Assembly: GCA_046350655.1 (NCBI GenBank)
Contig: JAXMAB010000004.1
Span: 310,001 to 374,000 of the forward strand
Direction: 5' to 3'
Source: JAEUHO01 sp046350655
GTDB lineage: Bacteria > Planctomycetota > PLA2 > JAEUHO01
DNA: 64,000 bases
Below the pieces are notes generated by a model. It saw only the letters and a program-made list of their open reading frames with translations, was not told where the DNA came from and did no database searches. Shown here piece by piece: positions 48,456 to 57,195 of the stretch (positions are counted from its first letter, which is position 1; every line of letters begins with the position of its first letter). A program made the translations under genes and the position numbers.

Positions 48456-50042
48456 TCACCGGGGGAAGGCGAGGGGCCCTAGGAGGAGGACGGCCGCGAT
48501 CATCAGCGCCGTGATCGCGAGGTCGAGGAGCAGGCCGGCCCGCGCCATCTGCCGCGCGGTGACGGCGCCCGTGGCGTAGGCGATCGCGTTCGCGGGCGTC
48601 GCCACGGGGAGCGCGAAGCCGCACGAGGCGGCGAGCGTGCCCGCGAGCAGGATCGGCAGGGGCTCGGTCCCGAGGCCGGTCGCGAGCGGCAGCAGCACCG
48701 GCAGCATCATCGTGATCGCGGCGGTGTTGCTCGCGACCTCGCTGATCGCCGTGAGCCCGAACGCGACGATCGCGATCACGGCCCACGCCGGCAGGCCCGC
48801 GAGGCCCTCGAACGCGGCGGACAGGTACGCGTTGAGCCCGCTGGGGCCGAACGCGTCCGCGAGCGCGAAGCCCCCGCCGAACAGGAGGAGGACGCCCCAC
48901 GGCACGCGCGGCGCGACCCAGGCCCACGGGAGCACCCGCTCGCCCGGCCGCGCGCGGCTCGGCGCCACGAAGAGGAGGAGCGCCGCGGCGACCGCGACGG
49001 TGCTGTCCTTGACGTACGGCTCGAAGCGTTTCGGCGTGCGGACGCCGCCGAGCAGCGGTCCCCAGCCCGGGAGCGAGAACGCGCCGAGGTCGACGGGCTC
49101 CCGCGTGACCCACGCGAGCGCGGTGAGGAGGAACGTGACGAAGACGAGCCGCTCGTCGCGCGTCGCGGGGCCCGCGGGCGCGAGCCGCGCGGCGAGGTCG
49201 GCCCGCGTCCCGAGCGAGAGGTCGCGGGGCACCGGCAGCGCGAACCGCACGAGCAGCCACCAGGCGAGCGGCAGCGCCACGAGGACGATGGGCACGCCGA
49301 CGACGAGCCAGCCCGCGAACGTCACGTGCGGCAGCCCGGCGTTCGCGTGGTCCTCGACGAAGCCGCGGAAGATCGTGTTGGGCGGCGTCCCCACGAGCGT
49401 CCCGACGCCGCCGAGGGACGAGCCGTAGGCCACGGCGAGCACGGCGCACGCGGCGAAGTTGCGCGCGCCCGCGCCGACCGTCCGCGCGGCGCCCGCCGCC
49501 GGCGCGGTCGCGCGCACGACGGTGGTGGCGACCGGCATGAGCATCAGCGCGGTCGCGGTGTTGCTCACCCACATCGACACGAGGCCCGAGGCGAGGAAGA
49601 ACCCGAGGACGAGCCGGCGAGGGTCCGCGCCGGCGCGCCGCACCACGGCGTGGGCGAACCGGCGGTGCAGCCCGGTGCGCTCCATCCCGAGCGCCAGGCA
49701 GAACCCGCCGAGGAACAGCGCGATGGTGTCCTCGAAGTACGCGGGGGCGACGGCGCGCGCGGTGGCCACGCCCGCGAACGGCAGCACGACGAGCGGCAGC
49801 AGCGACGTCACCGCCAGCGGCACGACCTCGGTCATCCACCACGCGGCCATCCATCCCGTCAGCCCGAGGACCGTCCGCACCGACGGCGTCGGCGCGGCCG
49901 CGCCGAGCGTCGGCAGCGGCAGCAGGTGGGCGAGGAGGAGGCACGCGGGCCCCAGCGCGAACGCGAGCGGCGAGCCGCGGCGCGGCGCCCCTTCCGCGGG
50001 CTCCGGGGGCGCCGCTCCGACCGGGTCGTCGTCGGGGGCCAT
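48456..50042 (-). CDS. DASS (SLC13) family sodium/dicarboxylate or anion symporter
   Basis: The 528-residue protein has about 11-12 membrane helices. DASS signatures are WMTEVVPLAVTSLLPLVVLP, FLGGFCLALGMERTGLHRR, the SNTATALMLMP substrate-binding loop (Ser-Asn-Thr), GTPPNTIF, and the second-repeat SNTAAITMMLP with ATPANAIAYATG. It probably imports C4-dicarboxylates, citrate or sulfate with Na+; substrate is not decided by sequence alone. Its ATG lies 4 nt after the stop of a small upstream gene. Confidence 0.92.
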   Translation of the reverse strand: MAPDDDPVGAAPPEPAEGAPRRGSPLAFALGPACLLLAHLLPLPTLGAAAPTPSVRTVLGLTGWMAAWWMTEVVPLAVTSLLPLVVLPFAGVATARAVAPAYFEDTIALFLGGFCLALGMERTGLHRRFAHAVVRRAGADPRRLVLGFFLASGLVSMWVSNTATALMLMPVATTVVRATAPAAGAARTVGAGARNFAACAVLAVAYGSSLGGVGTLVGTPPNTIFRGFVEDHANAGLPHVTFAGWLVVGVPIVLVALPLAWWLLVRFALPVPRDLSLGTRADLAARLAPAGPATRDERLVFVTFLLTALAWVTREPVDLGAFSLPGWGPLLGGVRTPKRFEPYVKDSTVAVAAALLLFVAPSRARPGERVLPWAWVAPRVPWGVLLLFGGGFALADAFGPSGLNAYLSAAFEGLAGLPAWAVIAIVAFGLTAISEVASNTAAITMMLPVLLPLATGLGTEPLPILLAGTLAASCGFALPVATPANAIAYATGAVTARQMARAGLLLDLAITALMIAAVLLLGPLAFPR

Positions 50043-50046
50043 CGCG

Positions 50047-50475
50047 TCAGCGCCCGAAGAACACGGTCTCGTCCGGGGCGACGCGCACGATGCGCCAGGC
50101 CCCGTCGCGACGTTCGAGGTCCACGCTGCCCGGCACGCGCTGCGCGTACGGCTGGAGCCGCGCCTCCACGCGAGCCGCCGCGCGGTCGCCCTCGACGCGC
50201 ACGTCGAGCACGTCGACGGTGATCGCGCGCAGCGCCGCGCGGTTCCACTGCGCCCTCGCCCACGCGAGGAACGCGGCCTTGTCGCGCCCGCCCGACAGGT
50301 ACGTGTCGTCGAACGCGTCGGCGACCGCGTCCCACGCGCCGCGCGACGCGTCGGCGGCGGCGCGCTCGAGCGCCGCCTCCACGGCCTCCGCGTCGGTCAC
50401 GACGAGGCGCTCGACGAGCCACGCGAGGCCGCCCGCGAGCGCGACGACGGCGAGCAGCAGGCGGGGGCGGGTCAA
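50047..50475 (-). CDS. Small NTF2-like protein with N-terminal membrane anchor
   Basis: The protein has 142 residues from a TTG (50475) chosen for GGAG about 7 nt upstream and the hydrophobic segment right after (LLLAVVALAGGLAWLVERLV). The body reads AVEAALERAAADASRGAWDA, then KAAFLAWARAQWNRAALRAI and VDLERRDGAWRIVRV. This is the cone-shaped NTF2/SnoaL-like pattern seen in DUF4440 proteins. No active-site residues are recognised. It precedes the DASS transporter gene by 4 nt, so they are probably co-transcribed. Confidence 0.7.
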   Translation of the reverse strand: MTRPRLLLAVVALAGGLAWLVERLVVTDAEAVEAALERAAADASRGAWDAVADAFDDTYLSGGRDKAAFLAWARAQWNRAALRAITVDVLDVRVEGDRAAARVEARLQPYAQRVPGSVDLERRDGAWRIVRVAPDETVFFGR

Positions 50476-50545
50476 GTCGGCGCTCCGGGGACCGGGGGGT
50501 TGGACGACACGTCCGCGCACGGCCTGCCCGCGGGAGCCCCGATGG

Positions 50546-50551
50546 TAGGAT
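50546..50551 (+). promoter_or_regulatory. -10 box, near-leaderless
   Basis: TAGGAT is followed by 8 nt and the ATG at 50560. Confidence 0.55.
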
Positions 50552-50559
50552 CCCGCGCA

Positions 50560-51588
50560 ATGGAAAGCGAAGCCCGCAGGCTCTGCGATCTCGGCAAGGA
50601 GTTCCTCGACCGGGGCGAACCGGAAGAGGCGCTCCGTTGCTACGAGCGGGCCATCGACGCCGATCCCGAGAACCCCGACGCCTGGTGCGGCCGGGGCAAG
50701 GCCTCGTACGACCTGGGCCGGCTCGAGCGCGCCGACCGTGACTTCCGCCGCGCGCTCCGCCTCGCCCGCCACGAGCTCGAGGGCCGCCCGGCCGACGCGC
50801 CGGCCGGCGCGCCCGCGCCCGGCCGCTCCGGCGTGCGCCGCTGGTGGGCCGACCCGGCCACGCGTCCCTACCTCCGGGCGCTCCACGGCCACGGCCTCTG
50901 CCGCTTCTGGCTCGGCTCGTACGAGGACGCGGCGCGGATCTTCCGCCGGCTCCTGAAGCTCGCGCCGACCGACCCGCTCGACGTCGGCTTCCTCGTCGGC
51001 GAGACCTACCTCCGCATGGGCCGCATCGAGCGCGCCGTGAAGGAGCTCGCGCGCGTCGAGGACGACCCGGACGCCCTCTACAACCTCGGCCTCGCGCTCT
51101 TCTACGCCGGCGAGTTCGTCTCGTCCGTGAACGCGTTCCGCCGCGGCATCTTCGCCAACCTCTACCTGCCCGCGCTCGTCACCGAGCAGCCGCCGGCCGA
51201 CGGCCCGGACCTCGAGGACGACGACGACGAGGACGAGAAGGCGCCGCGCCATCCGACCGACGCGGGCGCGCACCCGAAGGGCCTCGACAGCAAGAACGCG
51301 GCGCGCGACTACGTGGACCGCTGCGGCGACCTCTGGTTCGGCCGCCCCGTGCTCCAGCGCTGGCTCGACGGCGTGCGTCGCCACCCGATCGTCGAGGCCG
51401 ACGTGGCGCGCCACCTCGCGCACCTCGAGCGGCTCTCGAACGGCAAGCTCTCGGCGGGCGAGCGCGCGCGCATCGAGGGCGAGAACACGACGCTCCGCAG
51501 CCCGGAGCGCCTCGCGGCCACCGACCGCGCGATCGCGGCCGAGGTCCTCGCCGCGGTGTTCACGCTCCCGCCGACCCCGGGCGCCTGA
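50560..51588 (+). CDS. Tetratricopeptide-repeat protein
   Basis: The 342-residue cytoplasmic protein has TPR units at about 5-70 (CDLGKEFLDRGEPEEALRCY, then AWCGRGKASYDLGRLERADR) and 105-190 (GLCRFWLGSYEDAARIFRRL, then YNLGLALFYAGEFVSSVNAF). An acidic stretch (EDDDDEDEK, about 220) and a helical C-terminus with RIEGENTTLRSPERLA follow. It diverges from the NTF2-like gene. Function is unknown; likely a protein scaffold. Confidence 0.78.
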   Translation: MESEARRLCDLGKEFLDRGEPEEALRCYERAIDADPENPDAWCGRGKASYDLGRLERADRDFRRALRLARHELEGRPADAPAGAPAPGRSGVRRWWADPATRPYLRALHGHGLCRFWLGSYEDAARIFRRLLKLAPTDPLDVGFLVGETYLRMGRIERAVKELARVEDDPDALYNLGLALFYAGEFVSSVNAFRRGIFANLYLPALVTEQPPADGPDLEDDDDEDEKAPRHPTDAGAHPKGLDSKNAARDYVDRCGDLWFGRPVLQRWLDGVRRHPIVEADVARHLAHLERLSNGKLSAGERARIEGENTTLRSPERLAATDRAIAAEVLAAVFTLPPTPGA

Positions 51589-51693
51589 CGCGGCCGAGGG
51601 CGCTGGGCGCGGCCGAGGGCGCGCCGCCCGCGCCCGGTCCGTCCCGCGCGCGATCCACGAACGGCGGCCCGACGACGCTCCCCCCGGCGCCGC

Positions 51694-51751
51694 ACGCGAG
51701 GCCCGGCCCGCGACGGCCCGGCCCGCGGCGCGCGCCGGGCCTCGCGGTCCC
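51694..51751. repeat. Inverted-repeat pair of the GCGAGGCCCG family
   Basis: ACGCGAGGCCCG (51694-51705) and CGGGCCTCGCGGTCCC (51736-51751) are separated by 30 nt between the convergent TPR and CbiO genes. Confidence 0.7.
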
Positions 51752-51772
51752 CCGCGCCCGACCGGCCGCGGG

Positions 51773-52531
51773 TCACGCGGAGTGCGGGTGCGGGTGCCGC
51801 AGGCTGTGCGGGCGCTCGAGGCCGTGCGCCTCCATCGTCGCGGCGTCGTCGAGCACCGTGCGCGTGGGGCCCGCCGCGACGACGCGGCCGCGGTCGAGCA
51901 CGAGCACGCGCGGGCAGACCTCGACGACGAACTCGAGGTCGTGCGACGCGACGACGCACGCGACGGGGAGCGCGAGGAGCAGGTCGCGCAGCGCGCGGCG
52001 CGCACGCGGGTCGAGCGCGCTGGTCGGCTCGTCGAGGGCGAGCACGCGCGCGTCGCACGCGAGCACGCCCGCGAGGCACGCGCGGCGCTTCTCGCCCGCG
52101 CTGAGGCGGTGGGGGGCGCGGTCCGCGGCGTCGGCGAGGCCGACGCGGGCGAGCGCGGAGGCGACGCGGGCGGCGAGCGCCTCGCCCCGTTCGCCGCGCT
52201 GGCGCGGGCCGAAGGCCACGTCCTCGCCGACGGTGGGGCAGAAGAGCTGGTCGTCGGGGTCCTGGAAGAGGAGGCCGACGTCGGCGCGGACCGCGGGTGC
52301 GTGCGCGGCGGTGACCGGGACGCCGAAGACCTTCACCGCCGACGCGGTCGGCAGCGGCTCGGGGAGCAGCCCGTTCAGGTGGAGGAGCAGCGTGGACTTG
52401 CCCGCGCCGTTCGGGCCCACGAGGCCGAGGCGTTCGCCCGGCGCGAGCGTGAACGAGACGTCGTCGAGCGCGACGGTGCCGTCGGCGTACCGGTAGGAGA
52501 GGCGGGCGACCTCGACGGCGGCGGCGCTCAT
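51773..52531 (-). CDS. cbiO: Energy-coupling ATPase of a cobalt/nickel ECF transporter
   Basis: The 252-residue ABC ATPase has Walker A GPNGAGKSTLLLHL, Q-loop LFQDPDDQLFCPTVGEDVAF, signature HRLSAGEKRRACLAGVLA, Walker B VLALDEPTSALDP and switch His VVASHDLEFV. The DQLF...TV..DVAFGP Q-loop is diagnostic of the CbiO/EcfA group. It starts with a 4-bp overlap (ATGA) with cbiQ and powers uptake through the CbiMQ core. The C-terminus is His-rich (HSLRHPHPHSA), which fits metal handling. Confidence 0.93.
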   Translation of the reverse strand: MSAAAVEVARLSYRYADGTVALDDVSFTLAPGERLGLVGPNGAGKSTLLLHLNGLLPEPLPTASAVKVFGVPVTAAHAPAVRADVGLLFQDPDDQLFCPTVGEDVAFGPRQRGERGEALAARVASALARVGLADAADRAPHRLSAGEKRRACLAGVLACDARVLALDEPTSALDPRARRALRDLLLALPVACVVASHDLEFVVEVCPRVLVLDRGRVVAAGPTRTVLDDAATMEAHGLERPHSLRHPHPHSA

Positions 52532-53136
52532 CGGCCCCCGCGGGCCGTCATCGCGGCGTGGACGCGCTCGGCGCGGAGCGTCGTTCGCACGAAGAGGTGG
52601 GCGGCGACCGTCGCGGCCGACGTCCACGCGGCGCGGCGCGAGCCCGCGAACGTGCGGGCCCGGCGGGCCCGGCGCAGCCGCGCCGCCTCCTCGCCGAGCA
52701 CGGCGAGGTACCGCTCGGTCAGGCCCAGCGTCGTCACGAGCAGGGCGGGCACGCGCAGGCGCCGCAGCACGTCGAGCAGGTCGGCGAACGGCGTGGACGC
52801 GGTCAGCACCGCCATCGCGAGCACGCAGACCGCGCTCTTCGCGACGAGGGTCCCGGCGGCGACGCCGCCCCCGCGCTGCAGCCACGCGAGGCCCGCGACG
52901 CCCACGACGAACGGCGCCGCGACGACCAGTCGGCGTCCGACGTCGCGCAGCCGCACGCGGGCGAGCCGCGCGGCGGCGAGCACCGCCGCGGCGGCGGCGG
53001 CGTACGCGAGCCACGCGCCGCGCGGCATCGCGACGACCGCGACGACCGTCGCGAGCGCCAGCGCGAGCCGCGCGCCCGCCGGGGAGGCGGCGCAGGCCGC
53101 GGGCCGCGCCGACGGAGCCCGGGACGGCGTGCTCAC
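52528..53136 (-). CDS. cbiQ: Energy-coupling transmembrane protein of a cobalt/nickel ECF transporter
   Basis: The 202-residue protein starts at GTG, overlapping the cbiM stop by 4 bp. Hydrophobic helices (about 25-45, 70-90, 105-125) precede the cytoplasmic coupling region. That region has PALLVTTLGLTERYLAVLGE and Arg-rich motifs (RLRRARRART, then FVRTTLRAERVHAAMTARG) corresponding to the Ala-Arg-Gly motifs that touch the ATPase. It is at the short end for CbiQ but has the expected layout. Confidence 0.88.
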   Translation of the reverse strand: MSTPSRAPSARPAACAASPAGARLALALATVVAVVAMPRGAWLAYAAAAAAVLAAARLARVRLRDVGRRLVVAAPFVVGVAGLAWLQRGGGVAAGTLVAKSAVCVLAMAVLTASTPFADLLDVLRRLRVPALLVTTLGLTERYLAVLGEEAARLRRARRARTFAGSRRAAWTSAATVAAHLFVRTTLRAERVHAAMTARGGR

Positions 53137-54077
53137 GGGGTGCGTCCCGGGGCGCGCGGCGCGACGCGCCACGCGACGAAGGCGGCGACGAGGAAGGCGA
53201 CCGCCGTGCCGATCGCGCCCGCGGCGACGGTCGCGGCGGTCCCGCCGCCGAGCCCGGGCACGACGTCGTCGCCCCACGGGGCCTCGAGCAGGGGCGCGCG
53301 GGCGGCGCGCGCGAACCCGAGCGTCTCGGCCACGTGCTCGAGGCCGTCCGGCCAGCCGCACGCGAACGGACCGACGAAGACGGCGAACGCGAGCGCGACC
53401 ACGAGGCCGCCGGCGACGAACGGGCCGGTCGCGCGCGCGGGGGACGCGCCCGGCGCGACGAGCTCGGGCCGCAGGCGCCCGACGGCGGCCACGACGAGCG
53501 TCGTGACGACGCCCTCGCCGAGGCCCACGAGCATGTGCACGCCGACCATGGCGGGGAGGACGGCGCCCCACGCGACCGTGCCCGACGCCGCGAGCATCCC
53601 CGCGCAGGCGACCGCCGCGGCCACCGTCGAGCACCACGCGGCGAAGCCGGTCGCCAGCAGCCGCGCGCGCGGCCCGCCGCCGAGGGCGCGCGCGACGCCG
53701 CGGTGCACCGCGGCGGCGACCGCGGGCGCGACCACGGCCATGTCGAGGACGTTCGCCCCGAGCGCGGTCAGCCCGCCGTCCTGGAACAGCAGCGCCTGCA
53801 GCACGACGACGCACGTGAGCACGACGACGGCGGCGAACGGCCCGAGGAGCACCGTGGCGAGCGTCGCGCCGAGGAGGTGGCCGGAGGTCCCGGCCGCGAC
53901 CGGGAAGTTGAGCAGCTGCGCGGCGAAGACGAAGGCCGCCGCGGTCCCGAGGAGCGGCCGGCGGTGGGGCGGCAGCGTGCGTCGCACGCCGCGGAGCCCG
54001 ACGGCGACGCCCGCCGCGGCGAGCCCGCCGGCGGCGATCGCGGTCGGGACGTCGAGGAAACCGTCCGGGATGTGCAT
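53133..54077 (-). CDS. cbiM: CbiM substrate-binding membrane protein fused to a PDGLE (CbiN-like) domain
   Basis: The protein has 314 residues from the ATG at 54077. The start is fixed by the family: CbiM/NikM must begin Met-His-Ile-Pro-Asp-Gly, because the N-terminal amine and His2 bind the metal. About seven membrane helices follow, with FVFAAQLLNFPVAAGTSGHLLGA (conserved Asn and His) and FQDGGLTALGANVLDMA. After residue ~225 a second module has VFVGPFACGWPDGLEHVAETLGF and a last helix: the PDGLE domain that elsewhere is the separate CbiN/NikN subunit. The operon cbiMQO would import Co2+ or Ni2+. No cobalamin gene or riboswitch is seen nearby. Confidence 0.92.
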   Translation of the reverse strand: MHIPDGFLDVPTAIAAGGLAAAGVAVGLRGVRRTLPPHRRPLLGTAAAFVFAAQLLNFPVAAGTSGHLLGATLATVLLGPFAAVVVLTCVVVLQALLFQDGGLTALGANVLDMAVVAPAVAAAVHRGVARALGGGPRARLLATGFAAWCSTVAAAVACAGMLAASGTVAWGAVLPAMVGVHMLVGLGEGVVTTLVVAAVGRLRPELVAPGASPARATGPFVAGGLVVALAFAVFVGPFACGWPDGLEHVAETLGFARAARAPLLEAPWGDDVVPGLGGGTAATVAAGAIGTAVAFLVAAFVAWRVAPRAPGRTP

Positions 54078-54161
54078 GGGCGTCCGCCGCGGCCGTGCGA
54101 CCACGGTACCACCGCGCGCGGTGGCGCCCCCCCGCGGCCTCGCGGCCCGCCCGGCGGGGCG

Positions 54162-55436
54162 TCAGTCGCGCGCGCGCACCCAGCGGAGCAGCTCGCGGAA
54201 CGACGGCGGCTTGCCGTACATGAGCACGCCGACGCGGAACACCTTCGCCGCGGCGCGCATCACCAGCGCGGCCGACGCCGCGAGGATCGCGATGGACGTC
54301 GCGACCTCCCACGCGGGCGGCGGGGGCGTCGAGCCGATGCGGAGCATCATCAGGAAGGGCGAGGACAGCGGGACCATCGACAGCACGCGGGCGAGCGTCG
54401 AGCCCGGCTCCTTCATCACCGCGAACACGAACATGAACGACATGGTCAGCACGCCCATGACGGGCGCGAGGAGGTTCTGGGCCTCCTTCAGCGTGTTGCA
54501 CACGCTGCCGACCGCGACCATGAAGCTCGCGAAGAACAGGAAGCCGAGCAGGTAGAAGACGAGGCACAGCCCGAGCTGGCCGCCCGACACGACGGAGATG
54601 CCCTTCAGCGCGAGGCCCGACAGGCCCGCCGTCGCCCAGATGGCCATGAGCGTGAGGCCGACGGCGCACGTGCCGACGATCTTGCCCGCCATCAGCTGGA
54701 ACGGGCTCACGCTCGAGAGGAGCACCTCGATGACGCGGTTGCTCTTCTCCTCGATCGTGTTCGTGACGAGCGCCTGGCTGATGGTCACGATGGTCAGGAA
54801 CAGCAGCAGCACGAAGACGAACGGCATGGCCGTCTGCGCGATGCCCGCCTCCTTCGTCGCGGCCCGGACGTCGCCCTGCGCCAGCGGCGGCTTCGTCGTC
54901 AGGATCCGCGCCACCTGCGGGTCGACGGTCCCGGCGGCGACCGTGCGCGCGTTCACGACGTCCTTCAGGTCGTTCGAGAGGTCGGCGTAGACCTTCTGGT
55001 CGAAGAGGTTGCCCGTGCGGTACTCGCTCGGCGCCTGCCCGTCCTTGCGGTCGAGGGCGGACGGGCGCAGCACGAGGTACCCGAACAGCTTGCCGTCGAG
55101 CACCCGGCGGTCGAGGTCGGCCCGCCGCGCGGCCTGGTCGGCCTCGCGCGCCGCGACGTCGGCGCCCGCGAGCGCCACCTGCTCGACCGCGTACAGCGAG
55201 GTCTTGTCGTCGGGCGCGCGGCGCGCCGCGATGCGCGCGGCCACCTCGGCGCCGAGCACGCCCGTCGTGTCGAGGAGGGCGATGGTGCGCTGCTCCGGCG
55301 GCTTCTGCTCGAGGAGCGCCGGCACGAGGAACGACGCCGCCATCAGCAGCGGCGTCATGAAGATCGCGATGAGGAACGCCTTCGTGCGGACGTTCTCGAG
55401 GTACTCGCGGAGCGCGACGAGGAGGAGGCGCCTCAT
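54162..55436 (-). CDS. ABC-2 type exporter permease (NatB-like)
   Basis: The 424-residue protein has an N-terminal helix (about 17-43), a large extracytoplasmic domain (about 45-215) and a C-terminal block of about five helices. The EEKSNRVIEVLLSSVSPFQL motif marks the NatB/ABC-2 group. Its ATG overlaps the stop of the ATPase gene by 4 bp. With the ATPase it forms a NatAB-like exporter; the substrate (Na+, drug or lipid) is unknown. The end of the gene lies 85 bp from cbiM on the same strand. Confidence 0.9.
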   Translation of the reverse strand: MRRLLLVALREYLENVRTKAFLIAIFMTPLLMAASFLVPALLEQKPPEQRTIALLDTTGVLGAEVAARIAARRAPDDKTSLYAVEQVALAGADVAAREADQAARRADLDRRVLDGKLFGYLVLRPSALDRKDGQAPSEYRTGNLFDQKVYADLSNDLKDVVNARTVAAGTVDPQVARILTTKPPLAQGDVRAATKEAGIAQTAMPFVFVLLLFLTIVTISQALVTNTIEEKSNRVIEVLLSSVSPFQLMAGKIVGTCAVGLTLMAIWATAGLSGLALKGISVVSGGQLGLCLVFYLLGFLFFASFMVAVGSVCNTLKEAQNLLAPVMGVLTMSFMFVFAVMKEPGSTLARVLSMVPLSSPFLMMLRIGSTPPPPAWEVATSIAILAASAALVMRAAAKVFRVGVLMYGKPPSFRELLRWVRARD

Positions 55437-56356
55437 GCGGGCTCCCGGGGCGAGGCGTCGCCCGCGACCCGCTTGAAGATCTCGTGGAGGCTCGGCGTCC
55501 GCACCTCGAAGCGACGCACCCGCCCGCGCGCGAGGAGCGCCGCGAGGATCGCGTTGCCGTCCGCGTCCGGCGCGAGCGCCAGCTCGGCCTCGTAGGGCGT
55601 CCCGGACACGCCCGTGACCCCGGGCAGGCCCTCGAACGGGTCGCCGGTCGCGCCGTCGACGCGCACGAACGCGGCCTCGCGGCCCTCGCGCCGGCGCACC
55701 TCCTCGACGGTGCCCGAGAGCCGCGGCTTGCCGCGGTAGAGCAGCACGATGCGGTCGCACAGCGACTCCGCCTGCTCCATCACGTGGGTCGAGAAGAGGA
55801 TCGTGGTGCCGGCCCTGCGCAGCTCGAGCACGACGTCGCGCAGGAAGTCGCGGTTGACGGGGTCGAGCCCCGAGAACGGCTCGTCGAGGATCACCAGCTC
55901 GGGCTCGTGGCAGACGGTCGCGAGGAACTGCACCTTCTGCGCCATGCCCTTCGAAAGCTCCTCGGCGCGGCGGTCGAGCCACCCCGCGAGGCCCATGCGC
56001 TCGCCCCACCGCTGGATCCGCGGGTCGAGGAACGCGCGGTCGCGGCCCTTGATGGCGCCGAAGAAGCGCAGCATCTCGCGCACGCGCATCTTCTTGTAGA
56101 GGCCCCGCTCCTCCGGGAGGTAGCCGATCCTGGGCTTCAAGTCCTCGTGGATCGGCTCGCCGAAGACGAGGATCCGCCCCTCGTCCGGCGCGAACACGTT
56201 CATCAGCATCCGGATCGACGAGGTCTTGCCCGCGCCGTTCGGGCCGAGGAGCCCGAAGATCGTGCCGCGCGGCACCTCGAGGTCGAGGCCGTCCACGGCG
56301 GTGAAGCCGCCGAAGCGCTTGACGACGTGCTCGAACTGGACGGCGAGGTCGGCCAC
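55433..56356 (-). CDS. ABC-2 exporter ATPase (NatA-like)
   Basis: The 307-residue ATPase has Walker A GPNGAGKTSSIRMLMNV, a GYLPEERGLYKKMRVREML region characteristic of NatA, signature EELSKGMAQKVQFLATV, Walker B LVILDEPFSGLDPVN and switch His LFSTHVMEQAE. A C-terminal regulatory domain (about 225-305) follows. A GTG start lies 6 nt after a TACCCT box, so it is probably leaderless. It is coupled to the permease gene by a 4-bp overlap. Confidence 0.93.
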   Translation of the reverse strand: MADLAVQFEHVVKRFGGFTAVDGLDLEVPRGTIFGLLGPNGAGKTSSIRMLMNVFAPDEGRILVFGEPIHEDLKPRIGYLPEERGLYKKMRVREMLRFFGAIKGRDRAFLDPRIQRWGERMGLAGWLDRRAEELSKGMAQKVQFLATVCHEPELVILDEPFSGLDPVNRDFLRDVVLELRRAGTTILFSTHVMEQAESLCDRIVLLYRGKPRLSGTVEEVRRREGREAAFVRVDGATGDPFEGLPGVTGVSGTPYEAELALAPDADGNAILAALLARGRVRRFEVRTPSLHEIFKRVAGDASPREPA

Positions 56357-56362
56357 GCGACG

Positions 56363-56368
56363 AGGGTA
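56363..56368 (-). promoter_or_regulatory. -10 box for the NatAB-like operon, leaderless geometry
   Basis: On the minus strand TACCCT is followed by 6 nt and the GTG at 56356. The divergent gene at 56521 has TATCCT at 56500-56505 with a short leader carrying GGAGG. Confidence 0.55.
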
Positions 56369-56520
56369 GCCCCGCGGCGGAGCGGGGCGAAGCCGGGCGG
56401 GACCGGCGGCGGTCGCCCCCGCCCGACCGCGCCCCGGACCGCGTCCGTCCCGGCCGCCGAGGACCCCGGGCGGCGGTCGCCCCCCGAACGCGCGTCGTTA
56501 TCCTGGGGCGCGGAGGCCCC

Positions 56521-57195
56521 ATGCGACGCCGAACGACCCTCGCCGTCCTCGCCCTCGTCGCGGCGGCCGTCCCGGGCTGCGCGAACGTCGAGGGACCGGG
56601 GCCGCGCGGCACGCCCGACCACGGCATCGCGCGGCGCGCCGGCACGCCGTCGTGGCGGTGGACGACGCTCGGCGAGTCCGTCGCCCGGCCGGGCGCCGAC
56701 CCGCTCGCGCCCGCCCGCGACCAGTGGATCGTCGAGGCGGGGCTCGCGTCCGACGGCTCGGCCGCGCGCGCGGGGGACGACGAGGGGACGCCGGTCGGCG
56801 GGGGGCTCGTCGTGGCGGTCGGCGCCGACGCGCCGGCGCGCGCCGTCGAGACCGCGTCGGTCGAGACGGGCACGCCCGTCGCCTTCCGCGTCGGGACCGT
56901 GCGGTGGGCGGGCGACGGCGCGGACGCGGCGGGCCTCGCGTGCGCGGGGCGCGAGGTCGTCGTCGAGTGGTTCGTCTGCGTGCGCACGCGGGGCTCGTGC
57001 ACGCTCGAGCTGGACGCGGTGCCGCGGCTCGTCCGCGCGGGCGGCGTGACGGTGCTCGAGCGGTACCGCGTGCGCCGCGCCCTCGCGGTCGGCGAGGCGA
57101 TCTCGGTGCGCGCCGGCGGGCGCGGGGCGTCGGCCGACGCGGCCGCGCTCGTGGGCGGGCCCGGGTCGCGGTTCGTGCTGCGGGTGCGCGCGTGA
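56521..57195 (+). CDS. Hypothetical lipoprotein
   Basis: The 224-residue protein has a signal peptide with lipobox VPGC (Cys20). A short disordered part precedes a beta-rich body (VETGTPVAFRVGTVRWAGDG, then VVVEWFVCVRTRGSCTLELD and SRFVLRVRA at the end). GGAGG lies just before the ATG. The stop overlaps the following zinc-ribbon membrane protein gene by 4 bp (GTGA), so both probably act at the inner membrane or periplasm together. Family not recognised. Confidence 0.68.
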   Translation: MRRRTTLAVLALVAAAVPGCANVEGPGPRGTPDHGIARRAGTPSWRWTTLGESVARPGADPLAPARDQWIVEAGLASDGSAARAGDDEGTPVGGGLVVAVGADAPARAVETASVETGTPVAFRVGTVRWAGDGADAAGLACAGREVVVEWFVCVRTRGSCTLELDAVPRLVRAGGVTVLERYRVRRALAVGEAISVRAGGRGASADAAALVGGPGSRFVLRVRA

